Assembly: GCF_029210385.1 (NCBI RefSeq)
Contig: NZ_JARGDQ010000010.1
Coordinates: 48,226-112,225 of the forward strand
DNA: 64,000 nucleotides
From: Desulfurivibrio dismutans
GTDB taxonomy: Bacteria; Desulfobacterota; Desulfobulbia; Desulfobulbales; Desulfurivibrionaceae
Direction: 5' to 3'
Part shown: in pieces, positions 1-8,282 of the stretch
Position numbering within the stretch: position 1 is the first letter of the stretch
Layout: each line of letters begins with the position of its first letter
The notes under the pieces: generated by a model
The model's input: the letters and a program-made list of their open reading frames with translations, nothing else
The model's database searches: none
Told to the model about the DNA's origin: nothing
Program-made: the position numbers and the translations under genes

Positions 1-1
1 G

Positions 2-1531
2 GTGTCGGCTTGGAATGCCGCCATGCGCAAGGCCGACGAAGGTGGGTATACCTTTCGGGTACCAAAATTCCAACCCCGTAACCCGTCCAACGAGCCCGAT
101 CCTTTGGAGGCCCGGGCCCTGCGGACCATGGCTGAGCAAAATCTGGATGAATATTATGAAATTGATGAGTCCACCAACTCGGTGCGCTATTTCCGGGCGG
201 TTCGTCTCACCGAAACTTGCCTGTACTGCCATGGTGATCCTGCCGATTCGCGCCGTCTATGGGGTAACGACCGGGGTGTAGATCCCACCGGCGGCCGCAT
301 GGAAGGCTGGCAGGTCGGTGAGCTCCACGGGGCGTTTCAGGTTATCCAGTCCTTGGATGAAGCAGATCTCCAGTTACAGCAAACGGTGGGTAAAGCTGCC
401 TGGATTGTAGCGGCCGGCCTGGTGCTGATGGCAATCATGTTTGCCACCCTGGTTCTGCGGGTGGTCTCCAATTCGGTGATTAACCCCATTTCCAGGATCG
501 TTGAAGAGTTGAGCGGCAATGCCGGCAATCTGCTGGACGCCGCCACCCAGGTTTCTTCCGCCAGCCATGAGCTGGCCGACGGGGCCAGCAGCCAGGCGGC
601 CAGCCTGGAGGAAACCTCGGCCTCCCTGGAAGAAATGTCTTCCATGACCCGCCTGAATGCAGAAAACGTCAAGCAAACCAGCCAGATGGCCGAGTCGGCC
701 CGCAACTCGGCGGAAACCGCTCAGCGCAGCATGGAGAAAATGGGCGAGGCCATCGGCAATATCAAGAAGTCCGCTGATGAGACGGCGGTTATTATGAAAA
801 CCATTGATGAGATCGCCTTCCAGACCAACCTGCTGGCCTTGAATGCGGCGGTGGAGGCGGCCAGGGCCGGTGAGGCCGGCGCCGGTTTCGCGGTGGTGGC
901 CGACGAGGTGCGTTCACTGGCCCTGCGTAGCGGGGAGGCGGCTCGCAACACCGAACAGCTCATTGAACAGTCGCAGAAGAATGCTGATCATGGGGTGGAA
1001 TCGGCGGCCGAGGTGCGGGAAATTCTGGTCCAGATTGTCGACGGGGTGAACAAGGTCAGCCAGTTGGCCAAAGAAATTTCGGTGGCCAGCGATGAGCAGG
1101 CCCAGGGGGTTAATCAGATCAACCAAGCGGTGGCTCAGGTTGATAAGGTGACCCAGGGTAACGCCGCCATCTCTGAGGAAGCGGCTTCTTCCAGCGAGGA
1201 GCTTTCCGGCCAGGCCAATGAGTTGAATCGCTTGATCGGTGAACTGGGTATCATTGTTGGGCTTTCATTGCCCTCACAGGGGAGAGAGCGGCGGCTCAGT
1301 CGCAGCGCCGGGCGATTGCGGCCAGCCAAAGCGGTGGCTGGTAAGCCTGAGTTGCCGGCCCCGGCGGCCGACAAAGCCGGCAAAGGTAAAGCTACCGGCG
1401 CCACTGCCGATCATCGTAAGGGGCAAAACACGACCGCAGCTCCGGCCGCCGGCGCTGCGGCGGGCTCCCGCCGCAGCAAAAAATCCGAAGAGGTGATCCC
1501 CTTCGACGACGACGATTTTGAAGATTTTTAA
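2..1531 (+). CDS. Methyl-accepting chemotaxis protein with heme-c sensor domain, 5'-truncated by the window
   Basis: Chemoreceptor passing a sensory signal to CheA/CheW. The visible part begins inside a periplasmic Tll0287-like (DUF3365-type) sensor domain with a heme-binding CLYCH motif at about residues 73-77, followed by GDP, typical of this family. One membrane helix follows (about 131-153), then a long cytoplasmic coiled coil with the conserved MCP tip ([20 protein letters not shown], near 262-281). The tail is Pro/Ala/Lys-rich and ends in an acidic stretch, DDDDFEDF, which could dock CheR/CheB as the terminal pentapeptide of some receptors does. The reading frame is open at the left edge and the N-terminal helix is missing, so the true start lies upstream. 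The family call is firm; the ligand is unknown. Confidence 0.93.
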   Translation: MSAWNAAMRKADEGGYTFRVPKFQPRNPSNEPDPLEARALRTMAEQNLDEYYEIDESTNSVRYFRAVRLTETCLYCHGDPADSRRLWGNDRGVDPTGGRMEGWQVGELHGAFQVIQSLDEADLQLQQTVGKAAWIVAAGLVLMAIMFATLVLRVVSNSVINPISRIVEELSGNAGNLLDAATQVSSASHELADGASSQAASLEETSASLEEMSSMTRLNAENVKQTSQMAESARNSAETAQRSMEKMGEAIGNIKKSADETAVIMKTIDEIAFQTNLLALNAAVEAARAGEAGAGFAVVADEVRSLALRSGEAARNTEQLIEQSQKNADHGVESAAEVREILVQIVDGVNKVSQLAKEISVASDEQAQGVNQINQAVAQVDKVTQGNAAISEEAASSSEELSGQANELNRLIGELGIIVGLSLPSQGRERRLSRSAGRLRPAKAVAGKPELPAPAADKAGKGKATGATADHRKGQNTTAAPAAGAAAGSRRSKKSEEVIPFDDDDFEDF

Positions 1532-1678
1532 GTTGATGGCCTTGCAAAAACAACCAAGCACGTTGGTCGGCGGTGCGAAAGCAACCAGTTACAAAGCGTT
1601 TCCGGTCGGCGGCGCGGCTTTTTGCGACGCCGACAAGGTTACCGCTTCAATGTTAACTTAACTAAAAAGGTCTGGGTT

Positions 1679-3025
1679 ATGAAACAAAAACACATTCTCT
1701 TACCTCCCGACCAGCAGGTCAAAAGCTGGTATAACGTCATTGCCGATATCCCCGGCGGTCTGGCTCCTCCCCTGGATCCTGCCACCGGCCAGCCTATGGG
1801 GCCGGACAAGATGGGGGCGATTTTCCCCATGGGGCTGCTGGAACAGGAGATGAGCGGCCAGCGCTGGGTTGATATTCCCGAAGAAATTCTTGATATCTGG
1901 CAGATCTGGCGGCCCTCCCCCCTGATTCGGGCCACCTTCCTGGAGGAAGCCCTGGGGACCAAGGCGAAAATATATTATAAGTACGAAGGGGTTTCACCTT
2001 CCGGCAGCCACAAGACCAACAGTGCCGTGGCCCAGGCTTATTACAATAAGCGGGAAGGGGTCAAGCGGCTGGCCACCGAAACCGGCGCCGGCCAATGGGG
2101 CTGCGCGCTCTCATTTGCCGCTCACAAGTTTGGCCTGGATTGCAAGGTGTACATGGTGCGGGTTTCTTACGATCAGAAACCCTACCGCAAGGTGATGATG
2201 AACACCTACGGAGCCGAGATCGTCCCCAGCCCCAGCCCGGACACTCCCACCGGCCGGGAAATTCTGGCCAAAACCCCGGATACCCCGGGATCTTTGGGGA
2301 TTGCCATCAGCGAGGCTCTGGAAGACACGGTAAGCCGGGATGACACCAAGTACGCCCTGGGGTCGGTTCTGAACCATGTCTGCCTGCATCAGACGGTAAT
2401 CGGCTTGGAAGCCAAGCAGCAGCTGGCCATTGCCGGAGATTATCCCGATGTGGTCATTGGCTGTTGCGGTGGCGGTTCCAACTTTGCCGGCCTGGCGGCA
2501 CCTTTCCTGCCCGACAAGCTGGAGGGGAAAAACATCCGTTTGCTGGGGGTGGAACCGGCTTCCTGCCCGACCCTCACCAAGGGAAGTTTTGCCTATGATT
2601 TCGGGGATGTCTCCCAACGTACGCCGCTGTTGTACATGTACACCCTGGGGCACGATTTCATTCCCCCGGGGATTCATGCCGGTGGGTTACGCTATCACGG
2701 CATGGCTCCGGTGATCAGCGCTCTGATGCGGGAAAATCTAATGGAGGCCACGGCCCTTAACCAACTGGAGTGTTTTGAGGCCGGGACTCTCTTTGCTCGC
2801 ACCGAGGGTATTATCCCGGCGCCGGAGTCCTGCCACGCGATCCGGGCGGCAATCATTGAAGCCACTCGGGAGCCGGACAAGCCCCAGACAATCCTTTTCA
2901 ACCTCTCCGGCCACGGCCTGCTTGATCTGGCCAGTTACGAAAAATACTTCGCCGGAGAACTGATCAACTACGAGATGCCCGACGAGGCCATTGCCGAGGC
3001 CACCAAAAACCTGCCCAAACTGTAA
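1679..3025 (+). CDS. trpB2: TrpB2-type tryptophan synthase beta chain-like protein
   Basis: PLP enzyme of the TrpB2 branch, which joins indole and serine to make tryptophan. The 448-aa product has the PLP lysine in SGSHKTN (K112) and the phosphate-binding loop GGGSN (264-268). The long N-terminus and the motif [10 protein letters not shown] are typical of TrpB2 rather than TrpB1. ATG 1679 is chosen because the protein from there matches the family start ([12 protein letters not shown]); an in-frame TTG at 1622 would add an unlikely Arg-rich leader. No trpA or other trp gene is adjacent, so it may act with a distant TrpA or salvage indole. The TAA stop lies inside a palindromic repeat, and a strong terminator follows at 3118-3168. 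Confidence 0.92.
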   Translation: MKQKHILLPPDQQVKSWYNVIADIPGGLAPPLDPATGQPMGPDKMGAIFPMGLLEQEMSGQRWVDIPEEILDIWQIWRPSPLIRATFLEEALGTKAKIYYKYEGVSPSGSHKTNSAVAQAYYNKREGVKRLATETGAGQWGCALSFAAHKFGLDCKVYMVRVSYDQKPYRKVMMNTYGAEIVPSPSPDTPTGREILAKTPDTPGSLGIAISEALEDTVSRDDTKYALGSVLNHVCLHQTVIGLEAKQQLAIAGDYPDVVIGCCGGGSNFAGLAAPFLPDKLEGKNIRLLGVEPASCPTLTKGSFAYDFGDVSQRTPLLYMYTLGHDFIPPGIHAGGLRYHGMAPVISALMRENLMEATALNQLECFEAGTLFARTEGIIPAPESCHAIRAAIIEATREPDKPQTILFNLSGHGLLDLASYEKYFAGELINYEMPDEAIAEATKNLPKL

Positions 3026-3067
3026 ACGTCCAGCAGCACCGCATATTGCGGCACGGCTGAACGTTTA
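3022..3067. repeat. Short (internally deleted) copy of the stop-codon palindromic element
   Basis: A 46-bp inverted repeat whose first bases contain the trpB2 stop codon. The arms are GTAAACGT and ACGTTTAC; the interior keeps the family motif AGCAGCACCGCA next to TGCGGCAC. Compared with the 107-113-bp copies, the central 60 or so bases are missing, leaving a simple hairpin. Confidence 0.7.
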
Positions 3068-3117
3068 CGGGGCGGCCCGCAGTTTTAAACCGGTACGGCC
3101 TCCCCCCCACACAAACC

Positions 3118-3168
3118 AAAAAACCGCGTTTGATCCCAGTATATTGGGACCAAACGCGGTTTTTTTTA
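3118..3168 (+). terminator. Rho-independent terminator after trpB2 (probably bidirectional)
   Basis: The arms ACCGCGTTTG and CAAACGCGGT enclose a further TCCCA/TGGGA stem; a run of eight T follows on the plus strand, and A residues precede the stem. This suits termination of trpB2 and also of the convergent zinc ribbon gene. Confidence 0.9.
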
Positions 3169-3205
3169 TTGGGGCAACCATCCAGGTCGCCTTTTTCTGT
3201 TAAGC

Positions 3206-3424
3206 TCAGGAAAAGCCTTTTTTGCTGGCGCAGCCGGTAAGGGCGCCGGCGGGAACACCTGCTCCTTTACCTGAAGAAACCCGGTAACTGGCGGCGGAAA
3301 TGGTTTTCTGCGTTCGCCGGCTGCCGCATTTGGTGCATTTTACCCCGGCGGGAACCTGGCAGTTGGAGACCATGAGTTCAAACAAGGCCTGACAGTCCTG
3401 ACAGCGGTATTCATAAATGGGCAC
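3206..3424 (-). CDS. FmdB-family putative regulatory zinc ribbon protein
   Basis: A 72-aa protein beginning (V/M)PIYEYRCQDC, the hallmark of FmdB/CxxC-type zinc ribbon proteins. Cysteines at 8, 11, 30 and 33 (CxxC...CTKC) would bind one zinc. The tail is rich in Gly/Ala/Ser and ends near a further Cys. GTG 3424 is preferred: AGGTG lies six bases upstream, and homologues start at this residue; upstream in-frame sequence has no family resemblance. The family was named from a gene near formamidase, but its role is mostly unknown. It is monocistronic here, between trpB2 and PFOR. Confidence 0.85.
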   Translation of the reverse strand: MPIYEYRCQDCQALFELMVSNCQVPAGVKCTKCGSRRTQKTISAASYRVSSGKGAGVPAGALTGCASKKGFS

Positions 3425-3564
3425 GGTTATCACCTGTTGTCTCTTTTGCAGATTAATCTTGTCTTGGGTTACGAAAAAATAACGGGCACCGGGATAACTT
3501 GGCTCCCGGCGCCCGTGGTTTGTTTCCCGGCGCGGGTGCCGGGACAAATTAGGTTTATATGGTT

Positions 3565-3596
3565 GTAACCGTTCAGCGGGGCTGCTGAACGGTTAC
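3565..3596 (-). terminator. Hairpin downstream of PFOR
   Basis: A perfect 13-bp inverted repeat, GTAACCGTTCAGC and GCTGAACGGTTAC, with a 6-base loop, beginning 8 bases past the PFOR stop. There is no clear T run on the minus strand, so it could be a terminator or an mRNA-stabilising 3' hairpin. Confidence 0.6.
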
Positions 3597-3603
3597 TTAT
3601 GGT

Positions 3604-6600
3604 TTATTTTGCCGGTTCCAGGGCCTTGAACATGCCCTGCAGCCGCTTCCAGCCCTTCTCCACGTCACCCTGGGCCAGAGCCATCAGCTCATCGGCCATG
3701 GTCGGGTTCATCAGCTTCAGAGCCCGGTAGCGGTTCTCGTTCATGGCGTAATCGGCAAACTTGATGCTGGGAGCCTTGGAATCAAGGTGCAGCGGGTTCT
3801 TGCCCTCATCCTCCAGCAGCGGGTTGAAGCGGTATAGCGGCCAGTGTCCGCATTCAACCGCCTTCTGCTGCTGCTCCAGGCCCTTGGCCATGTTGATGCC
3901 GTGGCCCACGCAGTGCGAGTAGGCGATGATCAGCGAGGGACCGTCGTAGGCCTCGGCTTCGGCAAAGGCCTTGACCACCTGCATCGGGTTGGCGCCTAGG
4001 GCCACCCGGGCGATGTAGACGTTGCCATAGGTAGCGAAGATCATGCCGATGTCCTTCTTGGGCATTTTCTTGCCGCCGGCGGCGAACTGGGCGGTGGCCG
4101 CCCGCGGGGTGGACTTGGACATCTGGCCGCCGGTGTTGGAGTAAACTTCGGTATCCATCACCAGGACGTTGACGTTCTCGCCGGAGGCCAGCACGTGGTC
4201 CAGGCCGCCGTAGCCGATGTCGTAGGCCCAGCCGTCACCGCCGATGATCCAGACAGATTTTTTCACCAGGTAATCGGCCACCGGCAGCAGGCGCTTGGTG
4301 ATGACCGAGTTGTCATCGGCTAGCTTCTCCTTGAGCTTGGCCACCCGGTCACGCTGGGCTTCGATCTCGTCCTGGGTGGTCTGGGAAGCCTTGATCAGAT
4401 CGTCGGCCATTTTCTTGGTGATCAGCTTGGCGGCCACCGCTTCTTCCAGCAACTCCACCGCCTGGGCGCCCAGCTTGTTCGCCGAGTAGCGCATGCCAAG
4501 GCCGAACTCGGCGTTGTCTTCAAACAGCGAATTGGCCCAGACCGGCCCGCGGCCGTCCTGGCGCTTGCAGTAAGGGGTGGTGGGCAGGTTGCCGCCGTAG
4601 ATGGAGGAGCAGCCGGTGGCGTTGGCTACCATCATGCGGTCGCCGAACATCTGGGTGGCCAGCTTGATGTAGGGGGTTTCGCCGCAGCCCGCGCAGGCGC
4701 CGGAGAATTCCATCAGCGGCCGTTTGAGCTGGCTACCCTTGACGGTGGAGATGTCGATGTCGGCGTCCTTTACCTCCGGCAGGCAAAGGAAGAACTTGAC
4801 GTTGGCGGCCTCCTGCTGGCGCAGCTTGTCGGTGTTGTCGATCATCTTCAAAGCCTTCTTCTTGGCCGGGCAGACCTCGACACACAGGGTGCAGCCGCAG
4901 CAGTCCTCGGTGAAAACCTGCAGAGCGGTTTCCTGGCCCTTGAACTGCTTGCCCACCGCATCTGCGGTCTTGAAGGTTTTGCCCTTACCCTTGAGATCGG
5001 CCTTTTTGACGATCTTCATGCGGATGGCGGCATGGGGGCAGACCAGAGAGCAGCGACCACACTGGATGCAGTTTTCCGGTAGCCATTCGGGCACATGCAC
5101 GGCGATGTTGCGTTTCTCGTACTGGGTGGTGGCGGTGGGCCAGGTGCCGTCGGCGGGCATCTCGGAAACCTTGACCAGGTGGCCCTTGCCGGCGATCATC
5201 TTGGCGGTGACCTGCTTGACGAACTCCGGCGCCTCTGCGGGGACCACCGGCGGCAGCTCATGCCCGTCGGCCTTGGTCGGCACCTTCACTTCCTTGATGT
5301 TATTGACCGCCGTGTCCACCGCGTCATAGTTCATCTTGACGACCTTATCGCCCTTCTTGCCATAGGTCTTCTGGATGGCGTCCTTGATCCGGTCGACGGC
5401 CTCCTTCTTGGTGAGGATACCGGAGATCAGGAAGAAGGCGGTCTGCATGATCATGTTGATCCGGGCGCCCAGGCCGATGGCCTCGGCCAGCTTGATGGCG
5501 TCGATGACGTAGAACTTGGCCTTCTTCTCGATCAGCTGCTGCTGGACTTTTTTGGGCAGTTGTTTCCAGACTTCCTTGGGTCCGTACGACGAGGTGAGCA
5601 GGAAGGTGCCGCCGTCTTCCAGGTTGGCCAGCATGTCGTACTTGTCGAGGAAGGTGAAGTTGTGGCAGGCGATGAAGGTGGCCTTGTCGATAAGATAAGG
5701 GGCGGTGATCCGGTTCTTGCCGAAGCGCAGGTGGCTGACGGTCATGGAGCCGGACTTTTTTGAATCGTAAACGAAGTAGCCCTGGGCGTTGTTGTCGGTT
5801 TCGGTGCCGATGATCTTGATGGTGTTCTTGTTGGCGCCCACGGTGCCGTCGCTGCCCAGGCCGTAGAACATGCAGCGGTGGACGTCCTTGCCTTCAATGG
5901 TAAACGAGCGGTCGTAGTCCAGGCTGGTGAAGGCCACGTCGTCGTTGGGGCCGACGCAGAAGTGGTTCTTGGGGGCCCAGGCGGTCATGTTGTCGACCAC
6001 TGCCTTGACCATGGCCGGGCTGAACTCGGCCGAGCCCAGGCCGTAACGGCCGCCCAGGATCAGGGGCTGGCAGGCCGGGCGGTTGCTTTCCACCGCCTCG
6101 CCCACGGCGGCGCGAACGTCAAGATAGAGCGGCTCGCCGGCACTTCCGGGTTCCTTGGTGCGGTCCAGCACGGTGATCCGTTTCACGGAGGCGGGCAGGG
6201 CGTTGACCATGGCCTTGGTGTCGAAGGGGCGGTAGAGACGAACCACCACCAGGCCCACCTTGGCCGATTCCTTGGCGATCAGGTGCTCAATGGTGGCGCG
6301 GACGGTTTCCGAACCGCTGCCCATCATGACGATGACGTTTTCGGCATCGGGGGCGCCGAAATAATCGAAGAGGTGGTAGCGGCGGCCGGTGAGCTCGGCA
6401 AAACGGTCCATGGTCTCCTGGACGATGGCCGGGCAGGCCTGGTAGTACTTGTTCACCGTTTCCCGGCCGGTGAAGTAAACGTCGGGGTTCTGGGCCGTAC
6501 CGCGCATCATCGGCCGGTCGGGGCTCAGGCCCCGCTGGCGGTGGGCGGTGACCAGGTCTTCGTCGATGATCGCCCGCATGTCCTCATGGCTGAGCTGTTC

Positions 6601-7149
6601 CATCTTCTGGATCTCGTGGGAGGTGCGGAAACCGTCGAAGAAGTGGACAAACGGCACCCGGGACTTGAGGGTGGCCTGGGTGGCGATCAGGGCCATGTCC
6701 TGGGCTTCCTGGACGTTCTGGGAGGCCAGTTGGGCCCAGCCGGTCTGGCGGACGGCCATCACGTCGCCGTGGTCGCCGAATATGGAGAGCCCCTGGCAGG
6801 CCACCGAGCGGGCGGTGACGTGGAAGACGGTGGGGGTCAGTTCACCGGCGATTTTGTACATGTTGGGCATAATTAAAAAGAGCCCCTGGGAGGCGGTGAA
6901 GGTGGTGCACAGGGCGCCGGTGGTCAGCGAGCCGTGCAGGGCGCCGGCAACGCCGCCTTCCGATTGCATCTGGGTTACCACCGGCACCGAGCCCCAGATG
7001 TTTTTCTGGCCGGCTGCGGCCTTGGTATCGGACTCGGCGGCCATGGGGGTGGAAGGAGTGATGGGGTAGATGGTGATGATTTCACTGGTGGCATAGGCTA
7101 CATGGGTGCAGGCCTGGTTGCCGTCGATGGTGACCATTTTACGCGACAT
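3604..7149 (-). CDS. nifJ: Pyruvate:ferredoxin (flavodoxin) oxidoreductase, single-chain
   Basis: Homodimeric PFOR interconverting pyruvate + CoA and acetyl-CoA + CO2 with reduced ferredoxin, in the cytoplasm of anaerobes. At 1181 aa it has the usual fused length. In order: pyruvate-binding domain I starting ATSEIITIYPITPSTPMAAE, domains II-III, a 2x[4Fe-4S] ferredoxin domain (CIQCGRCSLVCP near 691 and CCGCTLCVEVCP near 748), a GACAGCGETPY region with cluster and TPP contacts (about 818), and the TPP-binding segment GDGWAYDIGYGGLDHV (about 970) with NTGGQMSKSTP. ATG 7149 has AAGGAG eight bases upstream. It appears monocistronic. This is the main sign of an anaerobic acetyl-CoA economy in the window. 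Confidence 0.97.
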   Translation of the reverse strand: MSRKMVTIDGNQACTHVAYATSEIITIYPITPSTPMAAESDTKAAAGQKNIWGSVPVVTQMQSEGGVAGALHGSLTTGALCTTFTASQGLFLIMPNMYKIAGELTPTVFHVTARSVACQGLSIFGDHGDVMAVRQTGWAQLASQNVQEAQDMALIATQATLKSRVPFVHFFDGFRTSHEIQKMEQLSHEDMRAIIDEDLVTAHRQRGLSPDRPMMRGTAQNPDVYFTGRETVNKYYQACPAIVQETMDRFAELTGRRYHLFDYFGAPDAENVIVMMGSGSETVRATIEHLIAKESAKVGLVVVRLYRPFDTKAMVNALPASVKRITVLDRTKEPGSAGEPLYLDVRAAVGEAVESNRPACQPLILGGRYGLGSAEFSPAMVKAVVDNMTAWAPKNHFCVGPNDDVAFTSLDYDRSFTIEGKDVHRCMFYGLGSDGTVGANKNTIKIIGTETDNNAQGYFVYDSKKSGSMTVSHLRFGKNRITAPYLIDKATFIACHNFTFLDKYDMLANLEDGGTFLLTSSYGPKEVWKQLPKKVQQQLIEKKAKFYVIDAIKLAEAIGLGARINMIMQTAFFLISGILTKKEAVDRIKDAIQKTYGKKGDKVVKMNYDAVDTAVNNIKEVKVPTKADGHELPPVVPAEAPEFVKQVTAKMIAGKGHLVKVSEMPADGTWPTATTQYEKRNIAVHVPEWLPENCIQCGRCSLVCPHAAIRMKIVKKADLKGKGKTFKTADAVGKQFKGQETALQVFTEDCCGCTLCVEVCPAKKKALKMIDNTDKLRQQEAANVKFFLCLPEVKDADIDISTVKGSQLKRPLMEFSGACAGCGETPYIKLATQMFGDRMMVANATGCSSIYGGNLPTTPYCKRQDGRGPVWANSLFEDNAEFGLGMRYSANKLGAQAVELLEEAVAAKLITKKMADDLIKASQTTQDEIEAQRDRVAKLKEKLADDNSVITKRLLPVADYLVKKSVWIIGGDGWAYDIGYGGLDHVLASGENVNVLVMDTEVYSNTGGQMSKSTPRAATAQFAAGGKKMPKKDIGMIFATYGNVYIARVALGANPMQVVKAFAEAEAYDGPSLIIAYSHCVGHGINMAKGLEQQQKAVECGHWPLYRFNPLLEDEGKNPLHLDSKAPSIKFADYAMNENRYRALKLMNPTMADELMALAQGDVEKGWKRLQGMFKALEPAK

Positions 7150-7301
7150 TTCTTGACTCCTTGGGGTTTTGGTTTGGCGGTGGTAAAGGTGTGTCCCTAT
7201 TGGTTGAACTGTCTTGTTTTTAAATGTGGGGTTTTGCCGGCGCACGGCAAATCACGCTAGTCTAAACGAATTGCCGTTTCATTTCCAGAAATATTTGTTG
7301 C

Positions 7302-8282
7302 TTACGATTTTTTGTAGACCAGTTCGGGCGGGTTCAGCACCACCTTGGTGTCCGGGGGGACCGAGTGGGTCAGCCAGATGTTACCGCCGATGACCGAGCG
7401 AGCGCCGACGATGGTCTCGCCGCCCAAGATGGTGGAGCCGGCGTAAACGGTGACGTCGTCTTCCAGGGTGGGGTGGCGTTTGGTGTGGCGTTCCAGCTCG
7501 CCGGCCTCGTCCCGCCTGAAGGCCAGGGCACCCAGGGTGACGCCCTGGTATAGCTTGACCCGTTTGCCCAGTACCGCGGTCTGGCCGATGACCACCCCGG
7601 TGCCATGATCGATAAAGAAGCTCTCGCCGATCTGCGCGCCCGGATGGATGTCGATACCGGTGATGCTGTGGGCGTGTTCGGTCATGATCCGGGGCAAAAT
7701 CGGTACTTCCAGGCGGTAGAGTTCGTTGGCGATGCGGTAGATGGTGATGGCGTGCAGGCCGGGGTAGCTGAAGATAATCTCGTCAAAGCCGGCAGCGGCC
7801 GGATCACCCTGGTAGGCTGCCTGTACGTCGCTGGCCAGCCGTTGGCGCAACTGCGGCAGGCGTTCCAGGAAAAGGAATGCCTTTTCCTGGCCCGCTTCCT
7901 CGCAGTGCTGGCAGATTTGGCCGTGGCGGGTGCACTCATGGCGGATGGCGTTGGCGATCTCTTCCGCCAGGCAGTTGAACAGCCCGGATATCTCTAGGCC
8001 AATCCGGTATTCAAGGTTGATCCGGTCGATGCCCTTATTGCCGAAATAACCGGGAAAGATCAGCTCCCGGCAGGTTTTGAGGATAGCCACGGCCTGGCTG
8101 CGGGAGGGCAGGGGCTCGGCGGCGATATGCTCAAAACAGGTATGGGAGTTGCAGGTGGCCACCATCTGGGCCACCACCTCCGGCAGGTGGGAGCGGAAAT
8201 CGGCCGCTCCGGCGGGTTCCTTGCTCGGGCACTGGTCGTTGGCCAGAGGAATCTCGGGAGTTTTGGGTGTTTTTTTCCTCAT
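7302..8282 (-). CDS. cysE: Serine O-acetyltransferase
   Basis: Makes O-acetylserine from serine and acetyl-CoA, the first step of cysteine synthesis. The 326-aa protein has a long helical N-terminal domain (1-200) and a left-handed beta-helix from about residue 205. The active-site histidines are expected in DIHPGA (H213) and IDHGTG (H226), as in CysE. The N-terminal domain is longer than in E. coli CysE (273 aa) and contains a Cys/His-rich patch, HECTRHGQICQHC (about 115-127), of unknown purpose. Its ATG overlaps the TGA of the adenylate cyclase gene by four bases (ATGA), with GGAGAAAGG upstream, so the two are translationally coupled. Confidence 0.93.
   Translation of the reverse strand: MRKKTPKTPEIPLANDQCPSKEPAGAADFRSHLPEVVAQMVATCNSHTCFEHIAAEPLPSRSQAVAILKTCRELIFPGYFGNKGIDRINLEYRIGLEISGLFNCLAEEIANAIRHECTRHGQICQHCEEAGQEKAFLFLERLPQLRQRLASDVQAAYQGDPAAAGFDEIIFSYPGLHAITIYRIANELYRLEVPILPRIMTEHAHSITGIDIHPGAQIGESFFIDHGTGVVIGQTAVLGKRVKLYQGVTLGALAFRRDEAGELERHTKRHPTLEDDVTVYAGSTILGGETIVGARSVIGGNIWLTHSVPPDTKVVLNPPELVYKKS

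Noticed and set aside
1545..1640. GTCGGCGG-containing direct repeats and a small hairpin upstream of trpB2, considered as a T-box or attenuator
   Set aside because: No T-box core, no leader peptide with Trp codons, and no terminator before the trpB2 start.
5878..6876. A 332-codon open frame on the plus strand inside PFOR
   Set aside because: It is antisense to the well-conserved PFOR gene, rich in His/Gly/Val as expected from reversed GC-rich codons, and has no family motif.
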